Origin: Mycobacterium sp. E2733
GTDB lineage: Bacteria; Actinomycetota; Actinomycetes; Mycobacteriales; Mycobacteriaceae
DNA length: 41,576 nt
Direction of reading: 5' to 3'
Assembly: GCF_001667585.1 (NCBI RefSeq)
Contig: NZ_LZJZ01000041.1
Coordinates: 1-41,576 of the forward strand
Shown: one piece after another, positions 32,919 to 41,576 of the stretch
How the letters are laid out: every line of letters begins with the position of its first letter
How positions within the stretch are numbered: the first letter of the stretch is position 1
The notes under the pieces: model-generated
What the model saw: only the letters and a program-made list of their open reading frames with translations
Told to the model about the DNA's origin: nothing
Database searches by the model: none
Position numbers and translations under genes: made by a program

Positions 32919-32993
32919 CCCACGCGGTGACTGCAAGCGCGGCGGAGCCGGGCGCCGCAGGTCACCGCCAAACCCCACGCGGTGACTGCAAGC
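32919..32993. repeat. 20-bp direct repeat plus inverted arm upstream of the PHP gene
   Basis: CCCACGCGGTGACTGCAAGC occurs identically at 32919-32938 and 32974-32993. An inverted GTCACCGC at 32961-32968 pairs with GCGGTGAC at 32924-32931, so the 98-base gap carries three copies of GCGGTGAC in two orientations. It separates Rv3857c-like and PHP genes on the minus strand and could act as a terminator, attenuator or dispersed repeat. Confidence 0.7.
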
Positions 32994-33001
32994 CTCCCCA
33001 A

Positions 33002-33433
33002 TCACATCAGTTGGCCGGCGACGAAACCGGCGAGCAGCACGCTGAAGCCCCCGATCTCGCCGGCGATGAGCAAGGCCATGAAGAGTCCGGTGCCGCGGAC
33101 GGGATTCTCGAATTGGTTGACGGTGTCCCGCCGCGCCCCGTGCGTGATGTAGCTGAGGATGGCGCCGACGAAGAAGACGACGACCACGGCCGCGGCGGTG
33201 AGGTTGGCCCACGTCGGCCAGGCGCTGAGCTCGACGAAGGCGGCCAGCAGCAGCGTCGCGAAGGAGTAGAGCAATGCGGCCCGGTGTGCGATGTCGACGT
33301 AGGGGTGGGCGCGATGGTCGGCGGCGGCCATGATCTGCCGGTACTTCCACACCCCGAGGACCAGGGCGAGCAAGAAGATCAGCCCGGCCGCCAGCAGGGT
33401 GACCTTGGTGTCGAGTCCGAGGGAGTGGCTCAT
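33002..33433 (-). CDS. Four-helix integral membrane protein (Rv3857c-like)
   Basis: The 143-residue product has four predicted membrane segments: about 9-27, 52-70, 77-96 and 115-139. It contains HRAHPYVDIAHRAALLYSFATLLLAAFVELS, whose His and acidic residues near the membrane are of note but have no known meaning. In M. tuberculosis the corresponding gene is annotated as a much shorter protein, so this may be the intact form. The ATG at 33433 has TAAACT 10 bases upstream on the minus strand. No family is assigned with confidence. Confidence 0.7.
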   Translation of the reverse strand: MSHSLGLDTKVTLLAAGLIFLLALVLGVWKYRQIMAAADHRAHPYVDIAHRAALLYSFATLLLAAFVELSAWPTWANLTAAAVVVVFFVGAILSYITHGARRDTVNQFENPVRGTGLFMALLIAGEIGGFSVLLAGFVAGQLM

Positions 33434-33471
33434 CGCGCGGTTGAGTTTAGTTGCCCTTCATAAAGATCGGC

Positions 33472-33485
33472 TAACGTCGATTTCA
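33472..33485 (+). promoter_or_regulatory. Candidate leaderless promoter of the LLM-class gene
   Basis: TAACGT at 33472-33477 is 7 bases before the ATG at 33485, with TTGCCC at 33451-33456 as a possible -35. No Shine-Dalgarno sequence is present. Confidence 0.45.
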
Positions 33486-34333
33486 TGCGATTCGCGTTCA
33501 AGACCTCCCCGCAAAACACCACCTGGGCAGACATGCTGGCCGTCTGGCGGGCCGCGGACGATATCGACGTCTACGAGTCCGGGTGGACCTTCGACCACTT
33601 CTACCCGATCTTCTCCGACGCCAGCGGGCCCTGTCTGGAGGGTTGGACGACGCTGACAGCGCTGGCGCAGGCGACCACGCGGCTGAGGCTGGGCACCCTG
33701 GTCACGGGGATCCACTACCGCCACCCCGCCGTGCTGGCCAACATGGCCGCCGCGCTCGACATCATCTCGAACGGACGACTCGAGTTGGGGATCGGCGCCG
33801 GCTGGAACGAGGAGGAGTCGGGCGCCTACGGCATCGAGCTGGGCAGCATCAGGGAACGCTTCGATCGGTTCGAGGAGGCGTGTGAGGTGCTGACCAGCCT
33901 GCTCAGCCAGGAGACCACCGACTTCGAGGGAAAGTACTACCAGCTCAAGGGGGCGCGCAACGAGCCCAAGGGTGTGCAGCGCCCCCATCCGCCGATCTGC
34001 ATCGGTGGCAGCGGGGAGAAACGGACGCTGCCGATCACCGCGCGCTACGCGCAGCACTGGAACTTTGTCGGCGGTCCACCCGAGGAGTTCGCGCGCAAGC
34101 GCGACGTGCTGGCCGCGGAGTGCGAGAAGATCGGGCGCGACCCGAAGGAGATCACGCTGTCCGCGCACCTGCGCCTGGACGAGGAGCGCAACTACCGGAA
34201 GGCCGTCGAGGAGGCGGCCGGGTTGAAGGCAGAAGGCCTCGACCTGGGCATCGTGTACATCAACCCGCCGCACGACCCCGCAGTCTTGGAACCGCTGGCC
34301 GAGGCCATCAGGGATTCGGGGCTGCTTGATTGA
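33485..34333 (+). CDS. LLM-class F420-dependent oxidoreductase
   Basis: The 282-residue protein has the luciferase-like TIM-barrel features: WTFDHFYPIF, LRLGTLVTGIHYRHPAVLANMAAALDIISNGRLELGIGAGWNEEE, and later HPPICIGGSGEKRTLPITARYAQHWN; the first block contains the His/Asp region and the second the cofactor-binding GIGAGW. Such mycobacterial enzymes use coenzyme F420. The substrate is unknown. It is divergent from Rv3857c-like with a 51-base gap and is not at this place in M. tuberculosis as I recall it. Confidence 0.85.
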   Translation: MRFAFKTSPQNTTWADMLAVWRAADDIDVYESGWTFDHFYPIFSDASGPCLEGWTTLTALAQATTRLRLGTLVTGIHYRHPAVLANMAAALDIISNGRLELGIGAGWNEEESGAYGIELGSIRERFDRFEEACEVLTSLLSQETTDFEGKYYQLKGARNEPKGVQRPHPPICIGGSGEKRTLPITARYAQHWNFVGGPPEEFARKRDVLAAECEKIGRDPKEITLSAHLRLDEERNYRKAVEEAAGLKAEGLDLGIVYINPPHDPAVLEPLAEAIRDSGLLD

Positions 34334-34699
34334 TGCGCCCGGATTCCCCGATTTGGTACGCCGAGCAAACCCGTCCGGCGCGCCCGAAGGTGGGCGGCCG
34401 GGTGGTTATGCCCCGAAGATCAGCAAATCGTCGGCGGTGACCAGGCGCTCGTGCTTAGCGGGGAACTCGCGGCTCTTTACCGGGTGACGAAACCAGGACC
34501 AGGCGATTCGCCCCATCCGTGATCGAGGTACGGGATTGATGTGCACAGTGATCACTCCTGCGATCGTTCCGTTCAGCCGGGGCCCCGATCCGATGCCCGT
34601 GTGACCGAGCCCACAACAAGCCATTAGACACCACCGCCTGGCAAACGGGGGGAGACTCGCCGACAGTTGGTGCTTGTGTTTCTGATGTGACTTCTGTGA
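34334..34699. other. Gap between the LLM oxidoreductase and gltD
   Basis: This 366-base stretch holds one weak candidate gene on the minus strand (34406-34624) and nothing else I can support. No strong hairpin was found to terminate gltD, which ends at 34700. Confidence 0.5.
34406..34624 (-). CDS. Possible small protein of 72 residues, unsure
   Basis: The frame begins MACCGLGHTGIGSGPRLNGT and ends with HERLVTADDLLIFGA. A shorter start at residue 37 (MGRIAWSWFRHPVKSREF) would give 36 residues. The C-terminal part reads like a plausible protein, with mixed composition unlike typical high-GC shadow frames, but there is no recognised family and only a weak AGGCGG upstream. It lies downstream of gltD on the same strand. 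Confidence 0.3.
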   Translation of the reverse strand: MACCGLGHTGIGSGPRLNGTIAGVITVHINPVPRSRMGRIAWSWFRHPVKSREFPAKHERLVTADDLLIFGA

Positions 34700-36166
34700 C
34701 TACTGGAGAGGGACCGCGGTGGGCTTGACCGGCGCCGGCAGCGCGGTGGCACCCATCAGGTACCGGTCCACCGCCGCGGCGGCGGCCCTGCCTTCAGCAA
34801 TCGCCCAGACGATCAGCGACTGGCCGCGCCCCATGTCCCCGGCGACGAACACACCGGGGACCGACGTGTCAAAGTCGGCACCGCGCGCGACGTTGCCGCG
34901 GTCGGTGAGCTTGACGTCGAGGTCGGTCAGCAGGCCCTCCTTTTCCGGGCCGACGAATCCCATGGCCAGCAGCACCAGATCGACCTCGAGCTCGAAGTCG
35001 GAGCCATCCACCTTGACGAACTTGCCGTCCTGCATCGTGACCTCGTGCGCTTTGAGCGCCGTCACCCGGCCGTTTTCGCCGACGAACTTCTCGGTGTTCA
35101 CCGAGAACACCCGCTCGCCGCCCTCTTCGTGCGCAGACGACACCCGGTACATCAACGGGTAGGTCGGCCACGGGGTCGATTCGGCGCGAGTGTCCGGTGG
35201 CCGCGGCATGATCTCGAACTGGTGCACCACGGTCGCGCCCTGCCGGTGCGCGGTACCCAGGCAGTCGGCCCCGGTGTCACCGCCGCCGATGATGACGACC
35301 TTCTTGCCTTTGGCGGTGATTGGGGGCTCCCCGTCGGGCCCCAGGACGTCGTCGCCCTCCTGCACCCGGTTACCCCACGGCAGGTACTCCATCGCCTGGT
35401 GGATCCCGTCGAGGTCCCGACCGGGAATGGGGAGGTCCCGCCCGGCGGTTGCACCACCGGCCAGGACCACCGCGTCGAAGTCGGCGTGCAGCTGTTCGGC
35501 GGTGATGTCGACACCGACGTTGACACCCGCGCGGAATTCGGTTCCCTCGGCCCGCATCTGGTCCAGACGCCGGTCGAGGACACGCTTCTCCATCTTGAAT
35601 TCCGGGATGCCGTAGCGCAGCAGCCCGCCGATCCGATCCGCCCGCTCGAAAACGGTGACCGTGTGGCCGGCGCGGGTCAGTTGCTGGGCCGCGGCCAGAC
35701 CGGCCGGGCCCGAACCCACCACGGCGACCTTTTTCCCGGTCAGCTTGTCCGGTGGCAGCGGCACCACGAAGCCTTCCTCGAAGGCGTGGTCGATGATCTC
35801 CAGCTCGATCTGCTTGATCGTCACCGGATCCTGGTTGATGCCGAGCACACACGCCGGTTCGCACGGCGCCGGGCACAGCCGCCCGGTGAAGTCCGGGAAG
35901 TTGTTGGTGGCGTGCAGCCGCTCGATCGCGTCGCGCCAACGGCCCCTGCGCACCAGGTCGTTCCATTCCGGGATCAGGTTGCCCAACGGACACCCGTTGT
36001 GGCAGAACGGGATACCGCAATCCATGCAGCGGGTCGCCTGCTCACGCAGGGTGCCTTCGTCGAAGTCCTCGTAGACCTCGTGCCAGTCTTTCAACCGCAG
36101 CGGGACAGGCCGGCGCTTCGGCAGTTCCCGGTGTGTGTACTTCAGGAAGCCGCTCGGATCAGCCAT
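34700..36166 (-). CDS. gltD: Glutamate synthase small subunit
   Basis: The 488-residue protein matches the GltD beta subunit. Two N-terminal Cys groups (C47, C50, C55, C59 and C98, C102, C106) hold the [4Fe-4S] clusters. FAD-binding [13 protein letters not shown] and NADPH-binding [12 protein letters not shown] follow. It takes electrons from NADPH to the GltB subunit for glutamate formation. Its ATG lies inside the last codons of gltB with an 8-base overlap (ATGGCTGA), so the two are made together. Confidence 0.97.
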   Translation of the reverse strand: MADPSGFLKYTHRELPKRRPVPLRLKDWHEVYEDFDEGTLREQATRCMDCGIPFCHNGCPLGNLIPEWNDLVRRGRWRDAIERLHATNNFPDFTGRLCPAPCEPACVLGINQDPVTIKQIELEIIDHAFEEGFVVPLPPDKLTGKKVAVVGSGPAGLAAAQQLTRAGHTVTVFERADRIGGLLRYGIPEFKMEKRVLDRRLDQMRAEGTEFRAGVNVGVDITAEQLHADFDAVVLAGGATAGRDLPIPGRDLDGIHQAMEYLPWGNRVQEGDDVLGPDGEPPITAKGKKVVIIGGGDTGADCLGTAHRQGATVVHQFEIMPRPPDTRAESTPWPTYPLMYRVSSAHEEGGERVFSVNTEKFVGENGRVTALKAHEVTMQDGKFVKVDGSDFELEVDLVLLAMGFVGPEKEGLLTDLDVKLTDRGNVARGADFDTSVPGVFVAGDMGRGQSLIVWAIAEGRAAAAAVDRYLMGATALPAPVKPTAVPLQ

Positions 36167-39100
36167 GTGCGGCCGCCATGATCGCCTTGTCCACGTCGAC
36201 GCCGTCGCGCTCGGCTTCGGCGATCGCTTGCAGCACCTTCTTGTAGTCGCGCGGCATCACCTTGATGAAGTGGCGTTGTTGCCCGCGCCAGTCGGCCAGG
36301 ATCCGCTGGCCGACAGCGGAATCGGTGGCGTCCACGTGGGCCTGGATGATGCCGTGCAGGAAGTCGGCGTCGTCTTCGTCCAGGGCCTCCATATCGACCA
36401 TCTCGATGTTGAGATTGTCCGGCAGTTCCTCGTCCGGGTCGTACACGTAAGCCACACCGCCTGACATTCCCGCCGCGAAGTTGCGGCCAGTCCGGCCGAG
36501 AATCACAACCCGACCACCCGTCATGTATTCGCATCCATGGTCACCCACGCCCTCGACCACGGCATGGGCGCCGGAGTTGCGGACCGCGAACCGCTCGCCG
36601 ACCACCCCGCGCAGGAACGCCTCCCCGCTGGTCGCGCCGAACAGGATCACGTTGCCGCCGATGATGTTGTCCTCGGCCACGTAGTCCTGCGGGGCGTTGT
36701 CCGAGGGCCGCACCACGATTCGGCCACCGGACAGCCCCTTGCCAACGTAGTCGTTGGCGTCGCCGTAGACCCGCAACGTTATTCCCTTGGGCACGAAGGC
36801 GCCGAAGCTGTTGCCCGCGGATCCGTCGAACGTGATGTCGATGGTCCCGTCCGGGAGCCCTTGGCCGCCATACGCTTTCGTCACCTCGTGGCCGAGCATG
36901 GTGCCCACCGTGCGGTTGACGTTGCTGATGGTGGTGGAGAAGCGCACCGGCTTGGCGGAATCGAGTGCCTCGCGGCTCATCACGATCAACTGCTGATCGA
37001 GCGCTTTGTCCAGGCCGTGGTCCTGCCGGGAACTGCAGTACAGGTCCTGGTTCATGAACGCCGACTCGGGCTCGTGCAGCACCGGAGTGAGGTCGAGCTT
37101 GTGCGCCTTCCAGTGCGCGCGGGCCAGCGTCGTGTCCAGCGCCCCCACCTGGCCGACGGCCTCGTTGAGGGTGCGGAAACCCAACTGCGCCATGTACTCC
37201 CGGACCTCTTCGGCGATGAACATGAAGAAGTTCTCGACGAACTCGGGCTTACCGGTGAACCGCTCGCGCAGCAGCGGGTTCTGGGTGGCCACGCCGACCG
37301 GGCAGGTGTCCAGGTGGCACACCCGCATCATGATGCAGCCGGCCACCACCAGCGGCGCGGTGGCAAAGCCGAATTCCTCGGCGCCGAGCAACGCGGCGAT
37401 CATCACGTCGCGGCCCGTCTTGAGCTGACCGTCGACCTGGACCACGATCCGGTCACGCAACCCGTTGAGCAGCAGGGTCTGTTGCGTCTCGGCCAGGCCC
37501 AGCTCCCACGGCGCGCCCGCGTGTTTCATCGACGTCAGCGGGGTCGCCCCGGTGCCACCGTCGTGGCCGGAGATCAACACCACGTCGGCGTGCGCCTTTG
37601 AGACGCCGGCGGCGACCGTGCCCACCCCGTTCTCGGAGACCAGCTTGACGTGCACCCGCGCGGACGGGTTGGCGTTCTTCAGGTCGTGGATCAGCTGCGC
37701 GAGGTCCTCGATCGAGTAGATGTCGTGGTGCGGCGGCGGGGAGATCAGGCCGACACCGGGTGTGGAATGCCGGACCGCGGCGACCCACGGGTACACCTTG
37801 TGTCCCGGAAGCTGGCCGCCCTCACCAGGTTTCGCGCCCTGCGCCATCTTGATCTGGATGTCGGTGCAGTTCGTCAGGTAGTGCGACGTGACGCCGAAAC
37901 GCGCGGAAGCGACCTGTTTGATGGCACTGCGGCGCCAATCACCGTTGGGGTCGCGGTCGAAGCGCTTGACGTCCTCGCCGCCTTCCCCGCTGTTGGAACG
38001 CCCGCCCAGACGGTTCATCGCGATGGCGAGCGTCTCGTGAGCTTCGGCCGAGATCGAGCCGTAGCTCATCGCCCCGGTGGAGAAGCGCTTGACGATCTCG
38101 CTGGCGGGTTCGACCTCTTCCAGCGGAATCGGGGGACGCACACCGCCGCGGAACTTGAGCAGGCCGCGCAGTGAGGCCATCCGCTCGCTCTGGTCGTCGA
38201 CCAGGCGGGTGTAGTCCTTGAAGATCTTGTACTGCCCGGTGCGAGTCGAGTGCTGCAGCTTAAACACAGTTTCCGGGTTGAACAGGTGATACTCACCTTC
38301 CCGGCGCCACTGGTACTCGCCGCCCACCTCGAGTTCGCGATGCGCGCGCTCGTCGCGGCGGTCCAGGTAGGCCAGCCGATGGCGAGCCGCGACGTCGGCG
38401 GCGATGTCCTCGAGCGTGATCCCACCGATCGGGCAGCTCAGCCCGGTGAAGTACTCGTCGAGCACGTCTTCTGAGACGCCGACCGCCTGGAACAGCTGCG
38501 CGCCGGTGTAGGAGGCCAGCGTCGAAATGCCCATCTTGGACATGACTTTGAGCACGCCCTTGCCGGCGGCCTTGACGTAGTTGCTCAGCGCCTTCTCGCG
38601 CTCTTGCCGATCAGAGAAGCCATCGATCGCGCCGCGGTCGAGCATGTCCTCGATCGACTCGAACACCAGGTAGGGGTTGATCGCCGCCGCCCCGCAGCCC
38701 ACCAGCATCGCCATGTGGTGCACCTCGCGCGCGTCACCCGTCTCGACGACCAGACCCACGTGGGTGCGCGTCCGGTCGCGCACCAAATGGTGGTGCACGC
38801 CGGCGACGGCGAGCAGCGACGGAATCGGGGCCAGCGTCTCGTTGGACTCGCGGTCCGACAGGATGATCACCCGCGCGCCTTCCTCGATCGCGGCCGACGC
38901 CTGCGCGCGTACGTCCTCAAGGGCCGCGGCCAAGCCGGCGCCCCCCTCAGCGACCGGGTACAGGCAACGAATCACCTTGGACCGCATGCCATGCGGGCGG
39001 CCGTTGACCTCGTCGTCGGGGTTGAGGTTGACCAGCTTGGCCAGCTCGTGGTTGCGCAGAATCGGCTGCGGCAACGTGATCTGGTGACAGGACTTGTCTT

Positions 39101-40754
39101 CTGGCGTAAGCAGGTCGCGCTCCCCACCGGTGGTCACCTGCAGGCTGGTCACCACCTCCTCGCGAATCGCGTCCAGGGGCGGGTTGGTGACCTGAGCGAA
39201 CAGCTGCTGGAAGTAGTCGTAGAGCATTCGCGGCCGCTGCGAGAGCACCGCGACCGGGGTATCGGTGCCCATCGAGCCGATGGGCTCGGCACCGGTGCGC
39301 ACCATGGGCGCCACCAACAGGTTGAGCTCCTCATAGGTGTAACCGAACACCAACTGCCGCTTGACGAGTCGCTCATGGGGCATCCGCACGTAGTCGCCCT
39401 GCGGCAGTTTGTCGAGGGGAACCAGGTTCCGGTCGAGCCATTCCTGGTACGGGTGCTCGGCGGCGAGCTCGGCCTTGATCTCCTCGTCGGAGACGATGCG
39501 CCCTTGTGTGGTGTCCACCAAGAACATCCGGCCGGGCTGCAGGCGCATCCGGTGGACCACCTTGGCGGGGTCCAGGTCCAGGACGCCGGCCTCGGAAGCC
39601 ATCACCACCAAGCCGTCTTCGGTGACCCAGATCCGGGAGGGGCGCAACCCGTTGCGGTCCAGCACGGCGCCCACGATGGTGCCGTCGGTGAACGTGATCG
39701 ACGCGGGCCCGTCCCAGGGCTCCATCAACGAGGCGTGGTACTGGTAGAACGCCCGCCGCGCGGGGTCCATCGAGTCGTTGCGCTCCCACGCCTCGGGAAT
39801 CATCATCAGCACCGCATGGGCCAGGCTGCGGCCGCCCAGGTGCAGCAGTTCGAGCGCCTCGTCGAAACGTGCGGTGTCCGAGGCGCCCGGGGTACAGATC
39901 GGGAACAGCTTCTCGACGTCCGCTTCCGTGCCGAAGACGTCGGTCTTCATCAACGCCTCGCGGGCGCGCATCCAGTTCTCGTTGCCGGTGACGGTGTTGA
40001 TCTCGCCGTTGTGAGCCACCCGGCGGAACGGGTGGGCCAGCGGCCACGACGGGAAGGTGTTGGTGGAGAACCGCGAATGCACGATGCCCAGCGCGCTGGT
40101 CATCCGATCGTCTTGCAGGTCAAGGTAAAACGCCTTGAGCTGCGGCGTGGTCAGCATGCCCTTGTAGACCATCGTCTGGCCGGAAAGGCTTGGGAAGTAG
40201 ACGGTTTCGCGGCCGGGGCCATCCTGTCCGGGTCCCTTGGTGCCGAGTTCGTGCTCGGCGCGCTTGCGGACCAGATAACAACGGCGCTCCAGCGTCATGT
40301 CCGATGCCCCGGCCATGAACACCTGCCGGAACGTGGGCATCGCGTCGCGGGACAGCGCACCCAGCGAGGAGTCGTCGATGGGTACATTCCGCCAGCCCAG
40401 CACCGTCAGGCCCTCGGCTTCGGCGATCTTCTCCACTGCGTCGCAGGCGGCGGCCGCGTCCTTGGACGACTGCGGCAAGAAGGCGATTCCGGTGGCATAA
40501 CTGCCCGCCGGGGGCAGTTCGAAATCGACGACCTCGCGCAGGAAGGCGTCCGGGACCTGAATCAGGATGCCGGCACCGTCACCGCTGCGCGGCTCGGCGC
40601 CCTGAGCTCCGCGGTGTTCGAGGTTGAGCAGCGCGGTGATGGCCTTGTCGACGATGTCGCGGCTACGACGGCCGTGCATGTCGACGACCATGGCTACCCC
40701 GCACGAGTCGTGCTCGAACGCGGGGTTGTATAACCCGACGCGCTTGGGCGTCAT
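36159..40754 (-). CDS. gltB: Glutamate synthase large subunit
   Basis: The 1531-residue protein converts glutamine and 2-oxoglutarate to two glutamates. The class II glutaminase nucleophile is C18 (HDSCGV), exposed after removal of a short propeptide. The central and FMN domains follow with [18 protein letters not shown], and the [3Fe-4S] motif C1140-X5-C1146-X4-C1151. The GXGXG domain closes the chain, with repeated G-rich blocks such as [18 protein letters not shown]. The ATG at 40754 ([10 protein letters not shown]) is preferred over the GTG at 40772 because AAGGGGCAGG precedes it. It is coupled to gltD. Confidence 0.97.
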   Translation of the reverse strand: MTPKRVGLYNPAFEHDSCGVAMVVDMHGRRSRDIVDKAITALLNLEHRGAQGAEPRSGDGAGILIQVPDAFLREVVDFELPPAGSYATGIAFLPQSSKDAAAACDAVEKIAEAEGLTVLGWRNVPIDDSSLGALSRDAMPTFRQVFMAGASDMTLERRCYLVRKRAEHELGTKGPGQDGPGRETVYFPSLSGQTMVYKGMLTTPQLKAFYLDLQDDRMTSALGIVHSRFSTNTFPSWPLAHPFRRVAHNGEINTVTGNENWMRAREALMKTDVFGTEADVEKLFPICTPGASDTARFDEALELLHLGGRSLAHAVLMMIPEAWERNDSMDPARRAFYQYHASLMEPWDGPASITFTDGTIVGAVLDRNGLRPSRIWVTEDGLVVMASEAGVLDLDPAKVVHRMRLQPGRMFLVDTTQGRIVSDEEIKAELAAEHPYQEWLDRNLVPLDKLPQGDYVRMPHERLVKRQLVFGYTYEELNLLVAPMVRTGAEPIGSMGTDTPVAVLSQRPRMLYDYFQQLFAQVTNPPLDAIREEVVTSLQVTTGGERDLLTPEDKSCHQITLPQPILRNHELAKLVNLNPDDEVNGRPHGMRSKVIRCLYPVAEGGAGLAAALEDVRAQASAAIEEGARVIILSDRESNETLAPIPSLLAVAGVHHHLVRDRTRTHVGLVVETGDAREVHHMAMLVGCGAAAINPYLVFESIEDMLDRGAIDGFSDRQEREKALSNYVKAAGKGVLKVMSKMGISTLASYTGAQLFQAVGVSEDVLDEYFTGLSCPIGGITLEDIAADVAARHRLAYLDRRDERAHRELEVGGEYQWRREGEYHLFNPETVFKLQHSTRTGQYKIFKDYTRLVDDQSERMASLRGLLKFRGGVRPPIPLEEVEPASEIVKRFSTGAMSYGSISAEAHETLAIAMNRLGGRSNSGEGGEDVKRFDRDPNGDWRRSAIKQVASARFGVTSHYLTNCTDIQIKMAQGAKPGEGGQLPGHKVYPWVAAVRHSTPGVGLISPPPHHDIYSIEDLAQLIHDLKNANPSARVHVKLVSENGVGTVAAGVSKAHADVVLISGHDGGTGATPLTSMKHAGAPWELGLAETQQTLLLNGLRDRIVVQVDGQLKTGRDVMIAALLGAEEFGFATAPLVVAGCIMMRVCHLDTCPVGVATQNPLLRERFTGKPEFVENFFMFIAEEVREYMAQLGFRTLNEAVGQVGALDTTLARAHWKAHKLDLTPVLHEPESAFMNQDLYCSSRQDHGLDKALDQQLIVMSREALDSAKPVRFSTTISNVNRTVGTMLGHEVTKAYGGQGLPDGTIDITFDGSAGNSFGAFVPKGITLRVYGDANDYVGKGLSGGRIVVRPSDNAPQDYVAEDNIIGGNVILFGATSGEAFLRGVVGERFAVRNSGAHAVVEGVGDHGCEYMTGGRVVILGRTGRNFAAGMSGGVAYVYDPDEELPDNLNIEMVDMEALDEDDADFLHGIIQAHVDATDSAVGQRILADWRGQQRHFIKVMPRDYKKVLQAIAEAERDGVDVDKAIMAAAHG

Positions 40755-41390
40755 ATGCACCTGCCCCTTCACCTGAACGTTGAGCTGCCGTTACAGCTGC
40801 TCCGATGGAGTCGCACCCGGACGTTGCGGGCTTGAGACCCCTCGGTCTTGTCTCGATAGGCTGTCCCCCAGGTGGATGATGATCCTGTTAGGGATGCGTC
40901 CGTGCAGCGCTGAACGGTGGCCTGGAAACCGGTCTCGACAAGTCGTAAAACGATATGACAATACCCGCCTGACATGCCAACTTCGTCAAGTCTAACCGTC
41001 GGCTGCCAGCACCGTAAATTTCCCGGCGACCGACGGGCGACGACCTGGGGACGTGCTGGTTTGGCCCTGCGGTTTGCGTCACAGCCCCGCCGCCCCCGGC
41101 AGTCCGGTGCGCCGGCTTCGCCGCCCACGCATGTTTGCTGACACCGCGTGAGGGGGTGTCCACCGCCTCGCCATCGGATCGCATGATCGTGATCAGCGGG
41201 CGGCCCAAGCTGCGGCGGGCGCCCCGAAGCGAGCACTGCTAAGTTTGCACGGTAGCGGTGGGCGGTACGGAGGAGATACTGGACGGGTACTGGTCCGCAT
41301 CCGGCGTCGACGGTTGGGCCGTGGCGCTTATCACGAGCCCGCGACGAACCCCACCAGCGGCGGATCGATCGCCCGGCACCCGAGGAGCCC
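40755..41390. other. Divergent promoter region between gltB and the Rv3860-like gene
   Basis: No gene is supported in these 636 bases; minus-strand frames covering it look spurious. A minus-strand TTGACG (40984-40989) could be a -35 for gltB, but no well-spaced -10 is convincing. Short inverted repeats occur at 40835-40848 (AGACC/GGTCT) and 41140-41160 (GACACC/GGTGTC). GAGGAG near 41382 is the ribosome site of the next gene. Confidence 0.5.
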
Positions 41391-41576
41391 ATGAACGAGC
41401 GCGACGAATTCCTGCGGGACCGTCTGCAGCCGCCCCGCACGCCGACGACGGCGCCTCCGCCCGGCCCCGCACCCTGGAGTGCGCCGCCTCCGCCGCCGCC
41501 CGCCGGCCAAAGGCGGTGTCGGCGTCGATCGCCACGACGTGGTCCTGCCTCCGGAGTTCGGCGAACACCTTGCCGA
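41391..41576 (+). CDS. 5' part of an Rv3860-like (EspI-type) gene, disrupted or cut by the window edge
   Basis: ATG at 41391 opens MNERDEFLRDRLQPPRTP, then a Pro/Ala-rich stretch (APWSAPPPPPPAGQ) as in the N-termini of EspI/Rv3860-type ATPases. After residue 38 or so the composition turns Arg-rich (RRCRRRSPRRGP), just where the opposite strand starts to encode a conserved ATPase fragment. The natural frame therefore seems to stop being coding at about 41505. No stop is reached before the window ends. M. tuberculosis has Rv3860 here, divergent from gltB. Confidence 0.5.
   Translation, partial: MNERDEFLRDRLQPPRTPTTAPPPGPAPWSAPPPPPPAGQRRCRRRSPRRGPASGVRRTPCR
41503..41576 (-). pseudogene. Reverse-strand fragment of a ParA/EspI-like ATPase
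   Basis: Read on the minus strand from the window edge, the sequence gives GKVFAELRRQDH followed by VVAIDADTAFGR. This resembles the strand-plus-Walker-B-like DADTAFG block of the MinD/ParA-related ATPase domain in Rv3860/EspI-type proteins. Continuing past 41503 on the minus strand yields only the antisense of the Pro-rich region. The fragment is thus a piece of the same sort of gene in the wrong orientation, pointing to an inversion, a duplication or an assembly join. Confidence 0.4.

Noticed and set aside
38604..40733. 709-residue plus-strand open frame
   Set aside because: It is antisense to gltB, which is unambiguous; composition and lack of motifs show a shadow frame.
40769..41440. 223-residue minus-strand frame upstream of gltB
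   Set aside because: It has no motif, is rich in Arg, Ser and Gly, and would place a gene across the gltB promoter and the start of the Rv3860-like gene.

Overview
The window is chromosomal DNA of a Mycobacterium, most likely a slow-growing nontuberculous species related to the M. avium complex; the genus is secure and the species is not. The evidence is high GC, GTG/TTG starts, many leaderless-type promoters, and gene order that follows the M. tuberculosis segment from about Rv3810 to Rv3860 near the end of the replichore (csp, three acyltransferases, serS, pheA, sodA, espR, hns-like, rraA, ethA/ethR, gltD/gltB). Rv numbers are given from memory of that gene order and were not searched.

Layout. 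1-7.1 kb: tail of a secreted repeat protein (probable Erp), a secreted amidase, a HAD phosphatase, three tandem PlsC-like acyltransferases, and a metallo-beta-lactamase/Rieske protein coupled to a small partner. 7.1-12.5 kb: a Sap/GAP-type membrane protein standing where M. tuberculosis carries its sulfolipid locus, then an FAD oxidoreductase and a TetR regulator that share two copies of one operator, a DUF2834 membrane protein, a methyltransferase and an AraC regulator. 12.5-21.5 kb: serS, a septum-formation-domain protein, a zincin, a small Cys-rich protein, a phosphoglycerate-mutase-like enzyme with pheA, an IdeR-boxed DUF2470 gene, a full-length LytR-CpsA-Psr protein, glpQ1 and a DUF4328 membrane protein. 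bfrB is not at its expected place.

21.5-27.6 kb: an intergenic stretch with a cluster of DnaA-box-like sequences, an unlisted 51-residue membrane peptide, sodA (Gln at position 145, suggesting manganese) with a strong terminator, an Rv3847-like gene, espR, a DUF6474-type gene, a YcnI-CopC copper pair, the membrane-anchored H-NS-like protein, and rraA. 27.6-41.6 kb: ethA/ethR, a third-type DNA polymerase IV (dinB) whose start codon lies inside a perfect LexA-type SOS palindrome, a YoaK-type membrane protein, a PHP/HhH phosphoesterase, a four-helix membrane protein, an LLM-class F420 oxidoreductase, and gltB-gltD. At the right edge the start of an Rv3860-like gene runs into a reverse-strand fragment of a ParA/EspI-like ATPase.

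The most interesting items are the SOS box on dinB3, the DnaA-box cluster upstream of sodA, the two-site TetR regulon, the copper pair, and the strand switch at the right edge. No insertion sequence, CRISPR array, tRNA or rRNA was recognised.
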